Positions 1 to 9,161 of a stretch of 64,000 nt of DNA are shown one piece after another. The DNA lies in the NCBI RefSeq assembly GCF_033001325.1, contig NZ_CP133111.1, positions 3,550,501-3,614,500 of the forward strand, in the 5' to 3' direction. The notes below the pieces were generated by a model. The model was not told the DNA's origin. It saw only the letters and a program-made list of their open reading frames with translations, and did not search any database. Origin of the DNA: Rhodopseudomonas sp. BAL398. Its GTDB lineage: Bacteria; Pseudomonadota; Alphaproteobacteria; Rhizobiales; Xanthobacteraceae. Position 1 is the first letter of the stretch; each line of letters starts with the position of its first letter. The position numbers and the translations under genes are program-made.

Positions 1-184
1 AGGCAGCGGCGAATTCCTCGTCGAGATGCGCAGGATTCACGTCACCGGAGAGTGCTGCGAAAATGGCGATGTCTCTTTGCGTCACCGTGCGGATGAAGCC
101 TGTCGCGCGGCCAATTTGCAGCTCGTCATAGGTAACGTTCTCGATGAGCGTCTGATCAAGGGTGTCGGTGAGCAGCGTGTCCAT
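1..184 (-). CDS. MaoC-type enoyl-CoA hydratase / phosphate acetyltransferase, N-terminal fragment
   Basis: Partial gene read leftwards off the window edge; 61 residues are visible. Translation from the ATG at 184 begins MDTLLTDTLDQTLIENVTYD and continues with a DxNPxHLD segment (GDVNPAHLDEEFA), the hydratase motif region of MaoC-like hot-dog proteins. An AAGGA sits about 10 bases upstream. This N-terminus resembles the bifunctional enoyl-CoA hydratase/phosphate acetyltransferase proteins of Bradyrhizobium relatives, but the acetyltransferase half would lie outside the window, so the fusion is inferred. It follows the 3-hydroxybutyrate dehydrogenase gene by 65 bases on the same strand, which fits a shared role in short-chain acyl-CoA or polyhydroxybutyrate metabolism. 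Confidence 0.65.
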   Translation of the reverse strand, partial: MDTLLTDTLDQTLIENVTYDELQIGRATGFIRTVTQRDIAIFAALSGDVNPAHLDEEFAAA

Positions 185-249
185 AATGTCTATTCCTTAA
201 GCCGGCCACCGAAGCGGGAGCGCGACAGTGGCGGCGCGGCGCGTTCGCG

Positions 250-1029
250 TCAGTGAGCCGTGTAGCCGCCGTCGACGGCGATGGCGGCGCCGGTGATGGA
301 GCCGGCCTCCTCCGAGCACAGGAAGGCGATGGTGGCGGCGAGGTGTTCGGCCGGGATCATCTTTTTCGTGGGGATTTCCCGGAGGAATACTTCCTTCATC
401 ACCTGATCCTCCCGCAGGCCGGTGGCCACCGCCTGCTGGGCGATCTGCTTTTCGATGATCGCCGTCAGCACGGTGCCGGGACACACCGCGTTGCAGGTGA
501 CGCCATGCTCGGCGACTTCGATCGCCACCGATTTGGTCAGACCGATCAGGCCGTGCTTGGAGGCGACGTAAGCGGGCTTGTGCGGCGCGCCCACCATCCC
601 GAGCACCGACGACGTGTTGACGATCCGCCCCCAGCCCCGCGCCATCATCCCGGGCACCACGGCCTTGATGATGTGAAACGCAGCGCTCAGATTCACCGCG
701 AGCAACAGATCCCATTTTTCGTCGGGAAAGTTCTGCACCGGCGCGACATGCTGCGTGCCGGCGTTGTTGACCACGATGTCGAGCGGACCGAAGGCCTCGA
801 CCGCCCGCGCCAGCATGGTATGGATCTCCTCGGGTCGACTGAGGTCGGCGCCCGAGTGGATTACCTTGGTGCCGCTGCGCGCCGCGATCTCCGTGCACAG
901 CCCTTCGATTTCGGCAGCGTCACCGAAACCGTTGAGCATGACGTGGCAACCACGATTGGCCAGTTCGCGAGCGGTCGCCAAACCGATTCCACTGGTTGAG
1001 CCGGTGACAAGCGCATTTCTGTGTTCCAT
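250..1029 (-). CDS. bdhA: 3-hydroxybutyrate dehydrogenase (SDR family)
   Basis: A 259-residue classical short-chain dehydrogenase, expected to oxidise (R)-3-hydroxybutyrate to acetoacetate with NAD in the cytoplasm. The Rossmann motif TGSTSGIG is at residues 9-16, NNAG at 88-91, the catalytic serine at about 140 and YVASK (Tyr154, Lys158) follows. The C-terminus (DGGYTAH) is typical of 3-hydroxybutyrate dehydrogenases. The frame stays open for another 96 codons upstream, but family length and the TG-rich first strand put the start at the ATG at 1029. It is probably co-transcribed with the downstream MaoC-type gene. Substrate is assigned by family resemblance; another hydroxyacyl substrate is possible. 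Confidence 0.85.
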   Translation of the reverse strand: MEHRNALVTGSTSGIGLATARELANRGCHVMLNGFGDAAEIEGLCTEIAARSGTKVIHSGADLSRPEEIHTMLARAVEAFGPLDIVVNNAGTQHVAPVQNFPDEKWDLLLAVNLSAAFHIIKAVVPGMMARGWGRIVNTSSVLGMVGAPHKPAYVASKHGLIGLTKSVAIEVAEHGVTCNAVCPGTVLTAIIEKQIAQQAVATGLREDQVMKEVFLREIPTKKMIPAEHLAATIAFLCSEEAGSITGAAIAVDGGYTAH

Positions 1030-1520
1030 GATTTGTCCTAGCAACGTCGTCAAGTCGGATGCGCGCAACCGCTCAGGGGCGTGCGCACAGCCTTGCAAGC
1101 AACAGATCAGCAAGCCCCGTGCCAAGCGCATTAATTCAATTATAACAACGGATTGGTAGACCGAGACGACGCAACAGCGGCGGGCGTGTCTGCGATCCCG
1201 AACAGTTACTTCGGCGTTTGCTGCCGTTATCCGAGAATCTGCTGTCAACACGTGCGCCAATTGTTGACAGTCGCCTGTCTCGAATTCTGACGTCGACCCA
1301 ACGACGCGGCCTTCCAAGGTGACGCATCAACGCGCGCCTCGACCTTCAGTGCGAGTTCGGTCCGGCCACAAGACCGTGCGAGCCGCCGCGACCACCTTTC
1401 GTCGTGCCAGAGCACTCCATTGATAATGGAGAGGTCCACAGTTAGGTCCGTTTGGCAGCACCAGCCTTTCCGATCAGGGAAGTGCTTTATTTCAAGTGCA
1501 GCCGTCCAGGCTCGGCGGCG
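1030..1520. other. Intergenic region between bdhA and livF, no gene seen
   Basis: About 490 bases with no convincing coding frame; short frames here lack family resemblance. It contains an AT-rich stretch near 1128-1156 that could be part of the bdhA promoter and the inverted repeat listed separately at 1243-1271. No clear terminator was seen after livF. Confidence 0.5.
1243..1271. promoter_or_regulatory. Inverted repeat, candidate operator upstream of bdhA
   Basis: CTGTCAACA at 1243-1251 is repeated in inverse orientation as TGTTGACAG at 1263-1271, with 11 bases between the arms. The arm centres are about two helical turns apart, as for a dimeric regulator bound on one DNA face. It lies about 215 bases upstream of the bdhA start. 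The regulator is unknown; a chance repeat cannot be excluded. Confidence 0.35.
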
Positions 1521-2222
1521 TCACGGCGCCAGATATTGCAGCAGCGCCGGATCGTCTCGAATCTCGTTGGCCGGGCCGCTGATCGCAATCCGGCCGCGAT
1601 CGAGAACGTAAGCGCTGTCGGCGACGCGCAGCGCGAGGTCCAAATGCTGCTCGACGATGACGACGGCGATGTCCTTTGCCAGCAGGATCAGACGCTCTGT
1701 GATTTCCTCGATGACGCCGATCCAGACGCCCTCGGTCGGCTCGTCCAACAGCAACACCCGCGGGTCGGATAACAACGCACGGCCAATCGCCAGCATCTTG
1801 CGTTCGCCGCCCGATAGCGTCCCGGCATATTGATCGAGGCGCTGGCCCAGTTTCGGGAAAATCTCCAACACGCGGTCGATTGCCCCCCTGTCGCGGCTGC
1901 TCAGCGCACCGACCGCGAGATTGTCGCGCACCGACAGCCGGGCGAACACCGCGTATTCCTGCGGCACATAGCCGACGCCCATGCGGATGCGCTGCTCGGT
2001 CGGCAGCCGGCTGATATCGCGGCCGTCGAGGCTGACGGAGCCGGCGAGCACCGGCAATTCGCCGACGATCGCCTTCATCAACGTGGTCTTGCCGGCGCCG
2101 TTGCGGCCGAGAATCGCCACCCCACCACGCCAGGGCACGCTCAGGCTGACGTCGAACAGCACCTGGCTGCGGCCATAGCCGGCGTCGAGATTCTGAATAT
2201 CGAGGAATTTGTCGTCAGGCAC
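1521..2222 (-). CDS. livF: ABC transporter ATP-binding protein, LivF type
   Basis: A 233-residue cytoplasmic ATPase of the branched-chain amino acid/urea/amide importer class. Walker A GRNGAGKTT is at 39-47, the Q-loop near Gln88, the signature LSGGE at 136-140 and Walker B LLLDEP at 157-162. It is the last gene of the transporter operon and overlaps livG by 8 bases, implying translational coupling. Because the operon contains an amidase and an AmiC-like sensor, the imported substrate is more likely an amide, urea or nitrile-derived compound than a branched-chain amino acid. That assignment is inference from context. Confidence 0.85.
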   Translation of the reverse strand: MPDDKFLDIQNLDAGYGRSQVLFDVSLSVPWRGGVAILGRNGAGKTTLMKAIVGELPVLAGSVSLDGRDISRLPTEQRIRMGVGYVPQEYAVFARLSVRDNLAVGALSSRDRGAIDRVLEIFPKLGQRLDQYAGTLSGGERKMLAIGRALLSDPRVLLLDEPTEGVWIGVIEEITERLILLAKDIAVVIVEQHLDLALRVADSAYVLDRGRIAISGPANEIRDDPALLQYLAP

Positions 2223-2964
2223 GGCGGAGATAGACCTCCTGGACCTTGGGGCTCGACTGGATGTGCTGGACCGATCCGCAATCCAGCACCTGGCCCTGAT
2301 CGAGCACGGTGAGCCGGTCGCAGATGTCGCGGATGAAATCGAGGTCGTGCTCGACGATCACCAGCGAGCAGCGCGCCTTGATCGGCTGCAGCAATTCCCC
2401 GGTGACGCGGCGCTCCTCCAGGCTCATGCCGCCGGTCGGCTCGTCGAGCAGCAGCAGCTTCGGCTCCGGCGCCAGCGCCATGGCGATTTCGAGCCATTGC
2501 TGCTGGCCGTGCGACAGCGCCGCCGCCGGCTCGTCGGCGCGGTCTGCGAGGCGGAACTGCTCCAGCATCGCCATCACCCGGTCGTGCAGCACGCCGCGGG
2601 TTCGCGACAAGGCCAGATCGAGCAGCGAAGTCCGGGCCTGCAGCGCCAGCAGAATGTTGTCGTAAAGCGTCAGCGCCGGCAGCACGCTGGTGATCTGGAA
2701 CTTGATGCTCATGCCGGCGCGGGCCCGTTCCGCCGGCGTGGCCTGCGTGATGTCGCGCCCGCCGAAGCTGACGGTGCCGCGCGTCGGCGTTTCGCCGCCC
2801 GCGATGCATTTCATCAAGGTGCTCTTGCCGGACCCGTTCGGCCCGATCAGGCCGTGGAATTCATTCTCCAGCACGGTGAGGTCGGCACCGTTCAGCGCCG
2901 TCAGCTTGCCGTAGATCTTGACCAGGCCCCGCGCCTCGAGAAGCGCCTTCTCAGGAAGCGTCAT
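2215..2964 (-). CDS. livG: ABC transporter ATP-binding protein, LivG type
   Basis: A 249-residue ATPase, partner of LivF in the importer. Walker A GPNGSGKST is at 41-49, the signature is a variant LSHGQ and Walker B is LLLDEPTGG. The variant signature with histidine is common in the urea/amide subclass (UrtD and FmdF-like proteins), which supports an amide or urea substrate. It overlaps livM by 14 bases upstream and livF by 8 bases downstream, so the three are translationally coupled. Confidence 0.85.
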   Translation of the reverse strand: MTLPEKALLEARGLVKIYGKLTALNGADLTVLENEFHGLIGPNGSGKSTLMKCIAGGETPTRGTVSFGGRDITQATPAERARAGMSIKFQITSVLPALTLYDNILLALQARTSLLDLALSRTRGVLHDRVMAMLEQFRLADRADEPAAALSHGQQQWLEIAMALAPEPKLLLLDEPTGGMSLEERRVTGELLQPIKARCSLVIVEHDLDFIRDICDRLTVLDQGQVLDCGSVQHIQSSPKVQEVYLRRA

Positions 2965-4000
2965 GACGATCCTTTCCGGGCGGGCGGCCGAAGCTGCCGA
3001 CGCGTTCGCGCTCGGAAATCAACAGGCTGGCGAGGCCGGCCGGCCGGAACATGATCACCAGCAGCAACAGCACGCCGAGGATGATCGGCCAGATCTCCTG
3101 ATAGCTGTTCGACAGCCAGAAGCTGACGGTCTCGATCACCACGGTGCCGATCACCGCGCCGATCAGCGTGCCGGAGCCACCGAACAGCACGTAGAGCACC
3201 ACCTGGGTCGACATCACCACGGCGAGCATGTTGGGCCAGACGAAGCCTTCGTGGAAGGCATAGAGGCTGCCGGCCAGTCCGGCGACGGCGCCGCCCAGGG
3301 AAAAAATGATCGCCTTGAGGTGCTGCACCTGATAGCCGAAAAATGCGATGCGCTGTTCGTTCTCGCGCAGCCCGGCCAGCGCCAGCCCGAATTGCGAGCG
3401 GACCAGAAAGCGGCACAGCAGATAGACCACCAGCAGAATGCCCAATGCGAGATAATAGTAGGTCGGCCCCTCGGTGATGTCGTAGCTTCCGAGACTCATC
3501 GGCGGGATCGACGGAATGCCGTTCTGGCCGCCGAGATAGTACCAGCCCCGCGCCAGCCGGCCCGCCGCATAGGAGCCGGTCAGCGTCCCCAACGCCACGA
3601 AGATCACGCTGGCGGGATGCCGGCCCAGCAGCAGGAAGCCACCCAGCAGCAGCGCAAAGGCGAAACCGATCAGCAGGCCGGCCGGCAGCACCAGCAGAAT
3701 CGACGTCACGCCGAGATCTCGCGCAAGCAGCGCGACGCCGTATCCGGCCGAGCCGAAGAACACCGCCTGGCCGAAGCTCATGATCCCCGCATAGCCCCAG
3801 ACCAGATCGAACGACAGCGCGAACAGGCAGAGGATCAGCACCCGCGTCGCATAGATCGTCAGATAATCCTGGAGCACGAACGGCATCAGCAGGCCGATCG
3901 CCAGCACCGTCACCTCCAGCATCGGCAGCACCCGCCACCGGCGTTGCGCCGCAGGCTGGCGCGAATGGTCTAAAGCCTGGGTCGGTGTCGTCTCGGTCAT
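2951..4000 (-). CDS. livM: ABC transporter permease, LivM type
   Basis: A 349-residue inner-membrane permease with roughly ten hydrophobic segments. The conserved LivM core is visible (WGYAGIMSFGQAVFFGSAGY, near residues 70-88). The C-terminus is polar (SERERVGSFGRPPGKDRHDA) and faces the cytoplasm where the ATPases dock. It pairs with the LivH-type permease at 5299-6156; the binding-protein gene lies between the two permease genes, an order unlike that of standard liv operons. Substrate inferred from the operon to be an amide or related compound. Confidence 0.85.
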   Translation of the reverse strand: MTETTPTQALDHSRQPAAQRRWRVLPMLEVTVLAIGLLMPFVLQDYLTIYATRVLILCLFALSFDLVWGYAGIMSFGQAVFFGSAGYGVALLARDLGVTSILLVLPAGLLIGFAFALLLGGFLLLGRHPASVIFVALGTLTGSYAAGRLARGWYYLGGQNGIPSIPPMSLGSYDITEGPTYYYLALGILLVVYLLCRFLVRSQFGLALAGLRENEQRIAFFGYQVQHLKAIIFSLGGAVAGLAGSLYAFHEGFVWPNMLAVVMSTQVVLYVLFGGSGTLIGAVIGTVVIETVSFWLSNSYQEIWPIILGVLLLLVIMFRPAGLASLLISERERVGSFGRPPGKDRHDAS

Positions 4001-4073
4001 TCAGCCGCCGGCACAAGGGCAAAGGAGTGCGGGCGCGGCGTCTGCCGCACCCGGGATTTGTCGAGGGACGCGG

Positions 4074-5294
4074 TCAGCATTCCTTCGGATCGACCAGCCC
4101 GGCGCTACGGGCCACGATCTCGTAGTCGCCGCCCTTGGCGACCGCGGTGTACATCTTCATCTTGCAATGGCGCTTGCCGGGCACCATTTCGGCCGGGCCG
4201 CCGGGGCCTTCGGCGATCTTGGCGTGGTCCAGCGCCTTGGCGACGGCCTCGCGATCGACGCTGCCGGCCTCCTTGACGGCGGCCTCCCACAGCTTCAGGC
4301 CGCGATAGGTCCCGGTCGCCGCGCTGCCGGCGGCGAACAGGAAGGTGCCCGGAAATTCCTTGTCGTAGGCCGCCTGGATCCTGGCGCTGACCGGATCCTC
4401 CTTGGTCAGCGCCTTGAAATAATCGAGGCAGCTCGCGAGGCCCTCGATCTCGGCGGGCTGATTGATGCTGAGCGTGTTCTCGTCGTAATAGACGCAGGCC
4501 AGCCGGCCGCCATTCTTCAGGAATCCCGCCTCCGAGAGCTGTTTGAAGAACGGCCCGACGCCGGGGGGAATGATGGTGTTGAACACCACATCGACCTTGT
4601 TGGAGATGATGCGGTTGACCGTCGAGCTGAAATCGATCTGGTCGAGCGGGTAGTATTCCTCGAACACCACCTCGCCGCCATTGGCCTCGATCACCTTGCG
4701 GGCGTAGACGTTGAGCGTATGCGGCCAGACGTAATTGGCGCTGGGCAGCGCGAATTTCTTGCCGCCGTTCTTGATCAGCCAGGGAATGAACTCGTCGCAT
4801 TGCTGCGCCGGGGTCGGCCCGGTGCAGAACAGATAGGGCGTGCATTCCTTGCCCTCGTAGAGCTGCGGATAGATATAGAGCGTCTTGCCGCGCGAGACGA
4901 TAACGTCCTTGATGGCGTTGCGCATCGAGCTGGTCACGCCGCCCAGCACCATGTCGACCTTGTCGCGCTGGATCAGCTTGCGGACATTGCCGACCGCGAT
5001 CGATTCGTTCGACGCCGTGTCCTCGATATACAGTTCCAGCGGCCGCCCGAGCAGCCCGCCGGCATCGTTGATCTGCTTCACCACCATCTTGGCGACATTG
5101 GCGTCGGCATTGCCCGCATAGCCGATCGGGCCGGTGAGATCGGTGCCGATGCCGACCTTGATCGGACCCGACGCCGCGTTGGCCCAGTCCGGGCGCACCA
5201 CCCAGCTGCCGACGCCGGTGGCAAGGGCGGTGCTGGCAAAGGCGAAGTTGCCGAGAAAACGCCGTCGGCTCGGGTGGTTGTTCTCAGTCGACAT
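4074..5294 (-). CDS. Tat-exported periplasmic amide/urea-type substrate-binding protein
   Basis: A 406-residue solute-binding protein of the AmiC/UrtA/FmdD class of type-1 periplasmic binding proteins. The N-terminus carries a twin-arginine signal, SRRRFLGN at residues 9-16, then a hydrophobic stretch and a likely cleavage after WANA. The mature part starts PIKVGIGTDLTGPIGYAG, typical for the class. The Tat signal suggests export in the folded state. It sits between livH (4 bases away) and livM in the amidase operon, so its ligand is probably the compound hydrolysed by the amidase or a product of it. Amide versus urea cannot be decided from sequence alone. Confidence 0.8.
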   Translation of the reverse strand: MSTENNHPSRRRFLGNFAFASTALATGVGSWVVRPDWANAASGPIKVGIGTDLTGPIGYAGNADANVAKMVVKQINDAGGLLGRPLELYIEDTASNESIAVGNVRKLIQRDKVDMVLGGVTSSMRNAIKDVIVSRGKTLYIYPQLYEGKECTPYLFCTGPTPAQQCDEFIPWLIKNGGKKFALPSANYVWPHTLNVYARKVIEANGGEVVFEEYYPLDQIDFSSTVNRIISNKVDVVFNTIIPPGVGPFFKQLSEAGFLKNGGRLACVYYDENTLSINQPAEIEGLASCLDYFKALTKEDPVSARIQAAYDKEFPGTFLFAAGSAATGTYRGLKLWEAAVKEAGSVDREAVAKALDHAKIAEGPGGPAEMVPGKRHCKMKMYTAVAKGGDYEIVARSAGLVDPKEC

Positions 5295-5298
5295 CGGC

Positions 5299-6156
5299 TT
5301 AAACCCCTCTTCCTGATACGAGGCCCTGCGGGCGGAATTTGATGAAGATGATCGCCAACACGAACACCAGCACGTCGGCGATGACCGGCGAGATGATCCA
5401 GGGCAGCGCCGCGCTCAGCGTCCCGATCGCGCCGGCCCCCGCGACCGGCCCCGCGAACGAGCCGATGCCGCCGACCATGACCGCGACGAACCCCTGGATC
5501 AAAAAGCGAATGCCGAGATCGGCAAACAGGCTGAACACCGGCACGATCAGCGCGCCGGCCAGCCCGGCCAGCGCCGCGCCGAAGGCGAAGGTCGCGCCGT
5601 AGATCGCGTTGGTGGAAATGCCCGAGGCCCGCGCCAGCGCCGGATTTTCCAGCGAGGCGCGAATGCGCAGGCCGAACGCGGTGCGCGCCAGCAACAGATA
5701 GCTCGCCACCATCACCAACGCGGTGATCACGATGATGATCAGCCGCCAGCTCGAAAAATGCATCGCGCCGACCGCGAAGGATCCGCCGATCGGCTCCGGC
5801 ACCGAAATATACAGCCCGCCGATCAGCCCGCGCACGCTCTCTCGGATGATGAGCCCCAGCGCGTAGGTGCCGAGCATTGCCACGATCGGCGCCGCATAGA
5901 ATCTGCGCACGATCAGGCGCTCCAGCACGAAGCCGAAGGCGCCGACGACGAACGGCGCCGCCACCATGCCGAGCCACACCGGCGCGCCCAGATTGTGAAC
6001 CAGATAGGTCACATAGGCGCCGAGCAGCACAAATTCGCCCTGCGCGAAGTTGAAGATCCCCATCATGCTGGCGATGATCCCCAGCCCCAGCACGACCAGA
6101 ACCACGATCGCGCCGAAGCTGAAGATCTCGAAGACCGCCATGATCAGATTATCCAT
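5299..6156 (-). CDS. livH: ABC transporter permease, LivH type
   Basis: A 285-residue inner-membrane permease with about eight hydrophobic segments. It has the LivH-type start (GLGIIASMMGIFNFAQGEFV) with the conserved NFAQGEF loop, and the GGIGSFAGP motif near residue 225. It lies 35 bases downstream of the amidase gene and 4 bases upstream of the binding-protein gene. It forms the translocation channel together with LivM. Confidence 0.85.
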   Translation of the reverse strand: MDNLIMAVFEIFSFGAIVVLVVLGLGIIASMMGIFNFAQGEFVLLGAYVTYLVHNLGAPVWLGMVAAPFVVGAFGFVLERLIVRRFYAAPIVAMLGTYALGLIIRESVRGLIGGLYISVPEPIGGSFAVGAMHFSSWRLIIIVITALVMVASYLLLARTAFGLRIRASLENPALARASGISTNAIYGATFAFGAALAGLAGALIVPVFSLFADLGIRFLIQGFVAVMVGGIGSFAGPVAGAGAIGTLSAALPWIISPVIADVLVFVLAIIFIKFRPQGLVSGRGV

Positions 6157-6191
6157 GAGCGATCACTGGCCGCTGTTGCCGCACCGGCACC

Positions 6192-7706
6192 TCACATCGT
6201 TTTCCAATCGCCCGCCTGTTCGAACGCATGCGCCGCGCGGTAGATGGTCATTTCGTCGAAATGCTTGCCGATCAGCATCAGCCCGACGGGAAGGCCATCG
6301 ACCATGCCGCAGGGAATAGACATCGCCGGGTGATGCGAAATATCGAACGGCGCCGTGTTGGTGATCATCTCGAAGGCGCGGGCGACGACGTCCTCGCGGC
6401 TTGACCCCGCGGGCGGAAGCGGCGTCGCCTTCATCGGCGTGGTCGGCATCAGCAACAGGTCGTAATTCGCCAGCGCCTTGTCATAGGCCGCGGTCAAGCG
6501 TCGCGAGATATTGACGGCCTTGCCGTAATAACGCGGACCGAACTTGCTGTTGACGTAGGTTCCGAACATCAACAGCAGCTTGGTGGTTTCGGACAGCGAG
6601 TCCGCCTGTCCACGCCAGCCGCGATGAAATCCCATCAACGCCGTCGAGTACAGATCGCTGCGGCTGAGACCGTAGCCGTCGCCGTGCATCATGGTCTGGG
6701 TCAGGCCCTCGGTGCCGATCGGCATCCAGATCGCCGGCCCCACCATATGCATCGGAATCGAGATATCATCGACCGTCGCGCCGAGGCTGCGCAGCCGCTT
6801 CGCGGCTTCCCGGACGCTTTCATTGACGGCCGGCTCGGCGCCCAGCTGCTCGAAGCCTTCCTTGACGACGCCGATCTTCATGCCCTTGATGCCGACGCCC
6901 AGCGCCTTGGTGTAGTCCTCGACCTTGGGCGCCTTGATCCGCGGATCGTAGCCGTCGTCGCCGGCCAGCACCTCCAGCAGCAACGCGTTGTCGGCAACAT
7001 TGGCGGTGATCGGGCCGGTGTGATCGACAAAAATCTCGATCGGCATCACCCCGGTATAAGGCACGAGCCCCCAGGTCGGCTTCATGCCATAGGTCCCGCT
7101 GAACGACGACGGCATGCGGATCGACCCACCCTGGTCGCCGCCGATCGCCATATCGACTTCGCCGAGCGCGACGACCACCGCGCTGCCGGACGATGAGCCG
7201 CCGGCCGAATAGCCCATCTTGTGCGGATTATGCACGGCACCGGTCGAGTTGGTGTGGCTGCCGCCGGATACGCAGAAGGATTCGGAATGCACCTTGCCGG
7301 CGATCTCGGCGCCGGCATCCAGCATCCGGGTGACGATGGTGGCGTCGAAGTCCGGCATGAAGCCTTCAAACGTCGACGACCCGTTCATCATCGGCACCCC
7401 GGCCAGCATGATGTTATCCTTCAACGCAATCGTCTTGCCCTTCAGCTTGCCGTCCGACGCGCCCTTGACGACCGATTTGCGATACCAGGCGTTGCGCGGA
7501 TTCTCCTCCGGCGCGGGCCGATAGCCGGGCGTGCGCGGATATTTGACGATCGGCACCTCGTCGGGCATCGCGTCGACGACATTGTACGCATCCACCGACC
7601 CCTGCATCAGGCCACGAAAGGACGTGACGTCTTCGTCGGTCAGCGACAAACCGCAATTTTCGGCGACAGCGCGCAGCTGATCGGGGGTCGGAAGGGCAAC
7701 TACCAC
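6192..7706 (-). CDS. Amidase (amidase-signature family)
   Basis: A 504-residue cytoplasmic amidohydrolase that converts amides to carboxylic acid and ammonia. The Ser-cisSer-Lys triad can be placed: Lys96 in ALKDNI, the GGSSSGS signature at 169-175 and the nucleophile Ser195 in GGDQGGSIR. Length and the N-terminal helical extension match the aliphatic/aromatic amidases often linked to nitrile metabolism. It is preceded by the AmiC-like gene and followed by transporter genes, so the operon couples sensing, hydrolysis and import. Physiological substrate unknown; release of ammonium for nitrogen nutrition is a reasonable inference. Confidence 0.85.
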   Translation of the reverse strand: MVVALPTPDQLRAVAENCGLSLTDEDVTSFRGLMQGSVDAYNVVDAMPDEVPIVKYPRTPGYRPAPEENPRNAWYRKSVVKGASDGKLKGKTIALKDNIMLAGVPMMNGSSTFEGFMPDFDATIVTRMLDAGAEIAGKVHSESFCVSGGSHTNSTGAVHNPHKMGYSAGGSSSGSAVVVALGEVDMAIGGDQGGSIRMPSSFSGTYGMKPTWGLVPYTGVMPIEIFVDHTGPITANVADNALLLEVLAGDDGYDPRIKAPKVEDYTKALGVGIKGMKIGVVKEGFEQLGAEPAVNESVREAAKRLRSLGATVDDISIPMHMVGPAIWMPIGTEGLTQTMMHGDGYGLSRSDLYSTALMGFHRGWRGQADSLSETTKLLLMFGTYVNSKFGPRYYGKAVNISRRLTAAYDKALANYDLLLMPTTPMKATPLPPAGSSREDVVARAFEMITNTAPFDISHHPAMSIPCGMVDGLPVGLMLIGKHFDEMTIYRAAHAFEQAGDWKTM

Positions 7707-7871
7707 GGTGTTTCTCCTGATATCAGGCGCAGAGGATGGCCATTGATGTCGAGCGGCCGCCCCGACGGCGCGAACAAGGCGGCGAGCGCCGCGGTCACAT
7801 TAGAAACAGAAATATTTTCCTTTTCAAGTATTAATTCGCGACGATCACCAACGCCGCCGACCGGGCGATCG

Positions 7872-9059
7872 TCAGAACGTCTTGATAGTTTGAAAATCGA
7901 GGCCGGCGGCCTCGGCCAGATAGATCGGCATCCGGGCGCTGCCGGCGCGCAGGCTGACGTCGCCGCGCGCGCCCTGGTAGACAATATTGGTGGCGGCCTT
8001 CAGTAACGGTTTGACGCCGAGCGATCCGGCTTGCGCCGCCGCGGCCTCGAGAAATCTGAGCCCCTCATAATTCGACTCCGCGACCGATCCCGGCGGCGGC
8101 GCCCATGATCCATAGGCGGCTTGATACTGCGACCGGAAGACATCGTTTTCCCGGGATTCGCGACCGATGAAGTAACCGGAGGCGCAATACAGATTCTCGC
8201 TGTTGTCGGCGCCAATCCCCAGCAGCACGGTTTCGTCCATCGCACCGGCCAGGCGAAGCATCTTGGATGCCAGGCCGCATTGCGCGAAGGCGCGATTGAA
8301 CAGAATACTGTCGGTGCCGATCAGCGAGATCAGCACCACATCCGGCTTGGCCGCGCGAATTCGCGCGATGTGGGCGTCGTGGCTTTGCTCGCCGATCGGG
8401 ACGAATTCTTCGCCGACCACGCGCCCGCCGGCGTCGGCGATGTATTTCTTGACGGCCTTGTGCGACAGCCACGGCCAGACGTAGTCGCTGCCGATCAGAT
8501 ACCAGCGCGACGCCCGCTTGGCATTGGCGAGCCACTCGATCGCGGGGCGGGACTGGTTTCGCGGCGTCTCGCCGATCGCCATGACGCCGGGCGTCCGCTC
8601 GCCGCCTTCGTAGACCGGGGTGTAGACATAGGGAACGCGGCCCGCCAGCACCTTGCGCAGCGCCACCCGGATGGCGCTGATATGCGAGCCCATCACGATA
8701 TCGATGTCGTCGGCGGCAACCAGATCCGCCGCGGCCTGAACCACATCGTCGATCTCGCCGCCCGCATCAGGAAACACGATTTCCAACTCGCGCCCGAGGA
8801 TTCCGCCGCGCCGGTTGATTTCCGACGCCGCCAGCAGCGTGCTGTTGACGCTGGCGGGCGCCCAGATTCCCGACGGCCCCGAAAAGGCGAGAAGGTTGGC
8901 GATCCGGATCTTGCTGCGATCGCGGCGCGGGCCGAAACCGTCGGCCCAGGAGGGCTTGCCCGATGAGCCCAGCGCCAGCAGATCGGGCACGCCATCAAGC
9001 AAAGCACGAGGCATCGGCAAAAATCCACCGGCCTCTGCGATACGCGTGGATGAGAGCAC
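7872..9059 (-). CDS. AmiC-like amide-binding sensor protein
   Basis: A 395-residue protein of the type-1 periplasmic-binding fold, with matches to the AmiC/UrtA class (KIRIANLLAFSGPSGIWAPA, GGILGRELEIVF, YVWPW). No signal peptide is visible: the N-terminus is polar and short, so a cytoplasmic location as in Pseudomonas AmiC is likely. The start is a GTG at 9059; an ATG at 9014 would also keep the whole domain. It is the first gene of the amidase/transporter operon, 165 bases before the amidase. AmiC normally restrains the antiterminator AmiR, but no AmiR-like gene is in the window. A second binding protein for the transporter is the alternative role. Confidence 0.7.
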   Translation of the reverse strand: MLSSTRIAEAGGFLPMPRALLDGVPDLLALGSSGKPSWADGFGPRRDRSKIRIANLLAFSGPSGIWAPASVNSTLLAASEINRRGGILGRELEIVFPDAGGEIDDVVQAAADLVAADDIDIVMGSHISAIRVALRKVLAGRVPYVYTPVYEGGERTPGVMAIGETPRNQSRPAIEWLANAKRASRWYLIGSDYVWPWLSHKAVKKYIADAGGRVVGEEFVPIGEQSHDAHIARIRAAKPDVVLISLIGTDSILFNRAFAQCGLASKMLRLAGAMDETVLLGIGADNSENLYCASGYFIGRESRENDVFRSQYQAAYGSWAPPPGSVAESNYEGLRFLEAAAAQAGSLGVKPLLKAATNIVYQGARGDVSLRAGSARMPIYLAEAAGLDFQTIKTF

Positions 9060-9149
9060 GCCCTCTCCTTTCGGATTCCCCGTGGCGAACCCGACGCGCG
9101 GGACCGGCCGCGGCAGCGTCGCCTAAGACGAATATCCTAGTGGAAAATA

Positions 9150-9161
9150 TTGAATGTTCAA
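9150..9161. promoter_or_regulatory. Palindrome TTGAATGTTCAA, candidate MarR operator
   Basis: A perfect dyad (TTGAA, two-base centre, TTCAA) in the AT-rich space between the divergent AmiC-like gene (start 9059) and the MarR gene (start 9235). MarR proteins typically bind such dyads near their own promoter. The site overlaps an alternative ATG at 9154, which argues for the downstream GTG start of the MarR gene. Confidence 0.5.
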
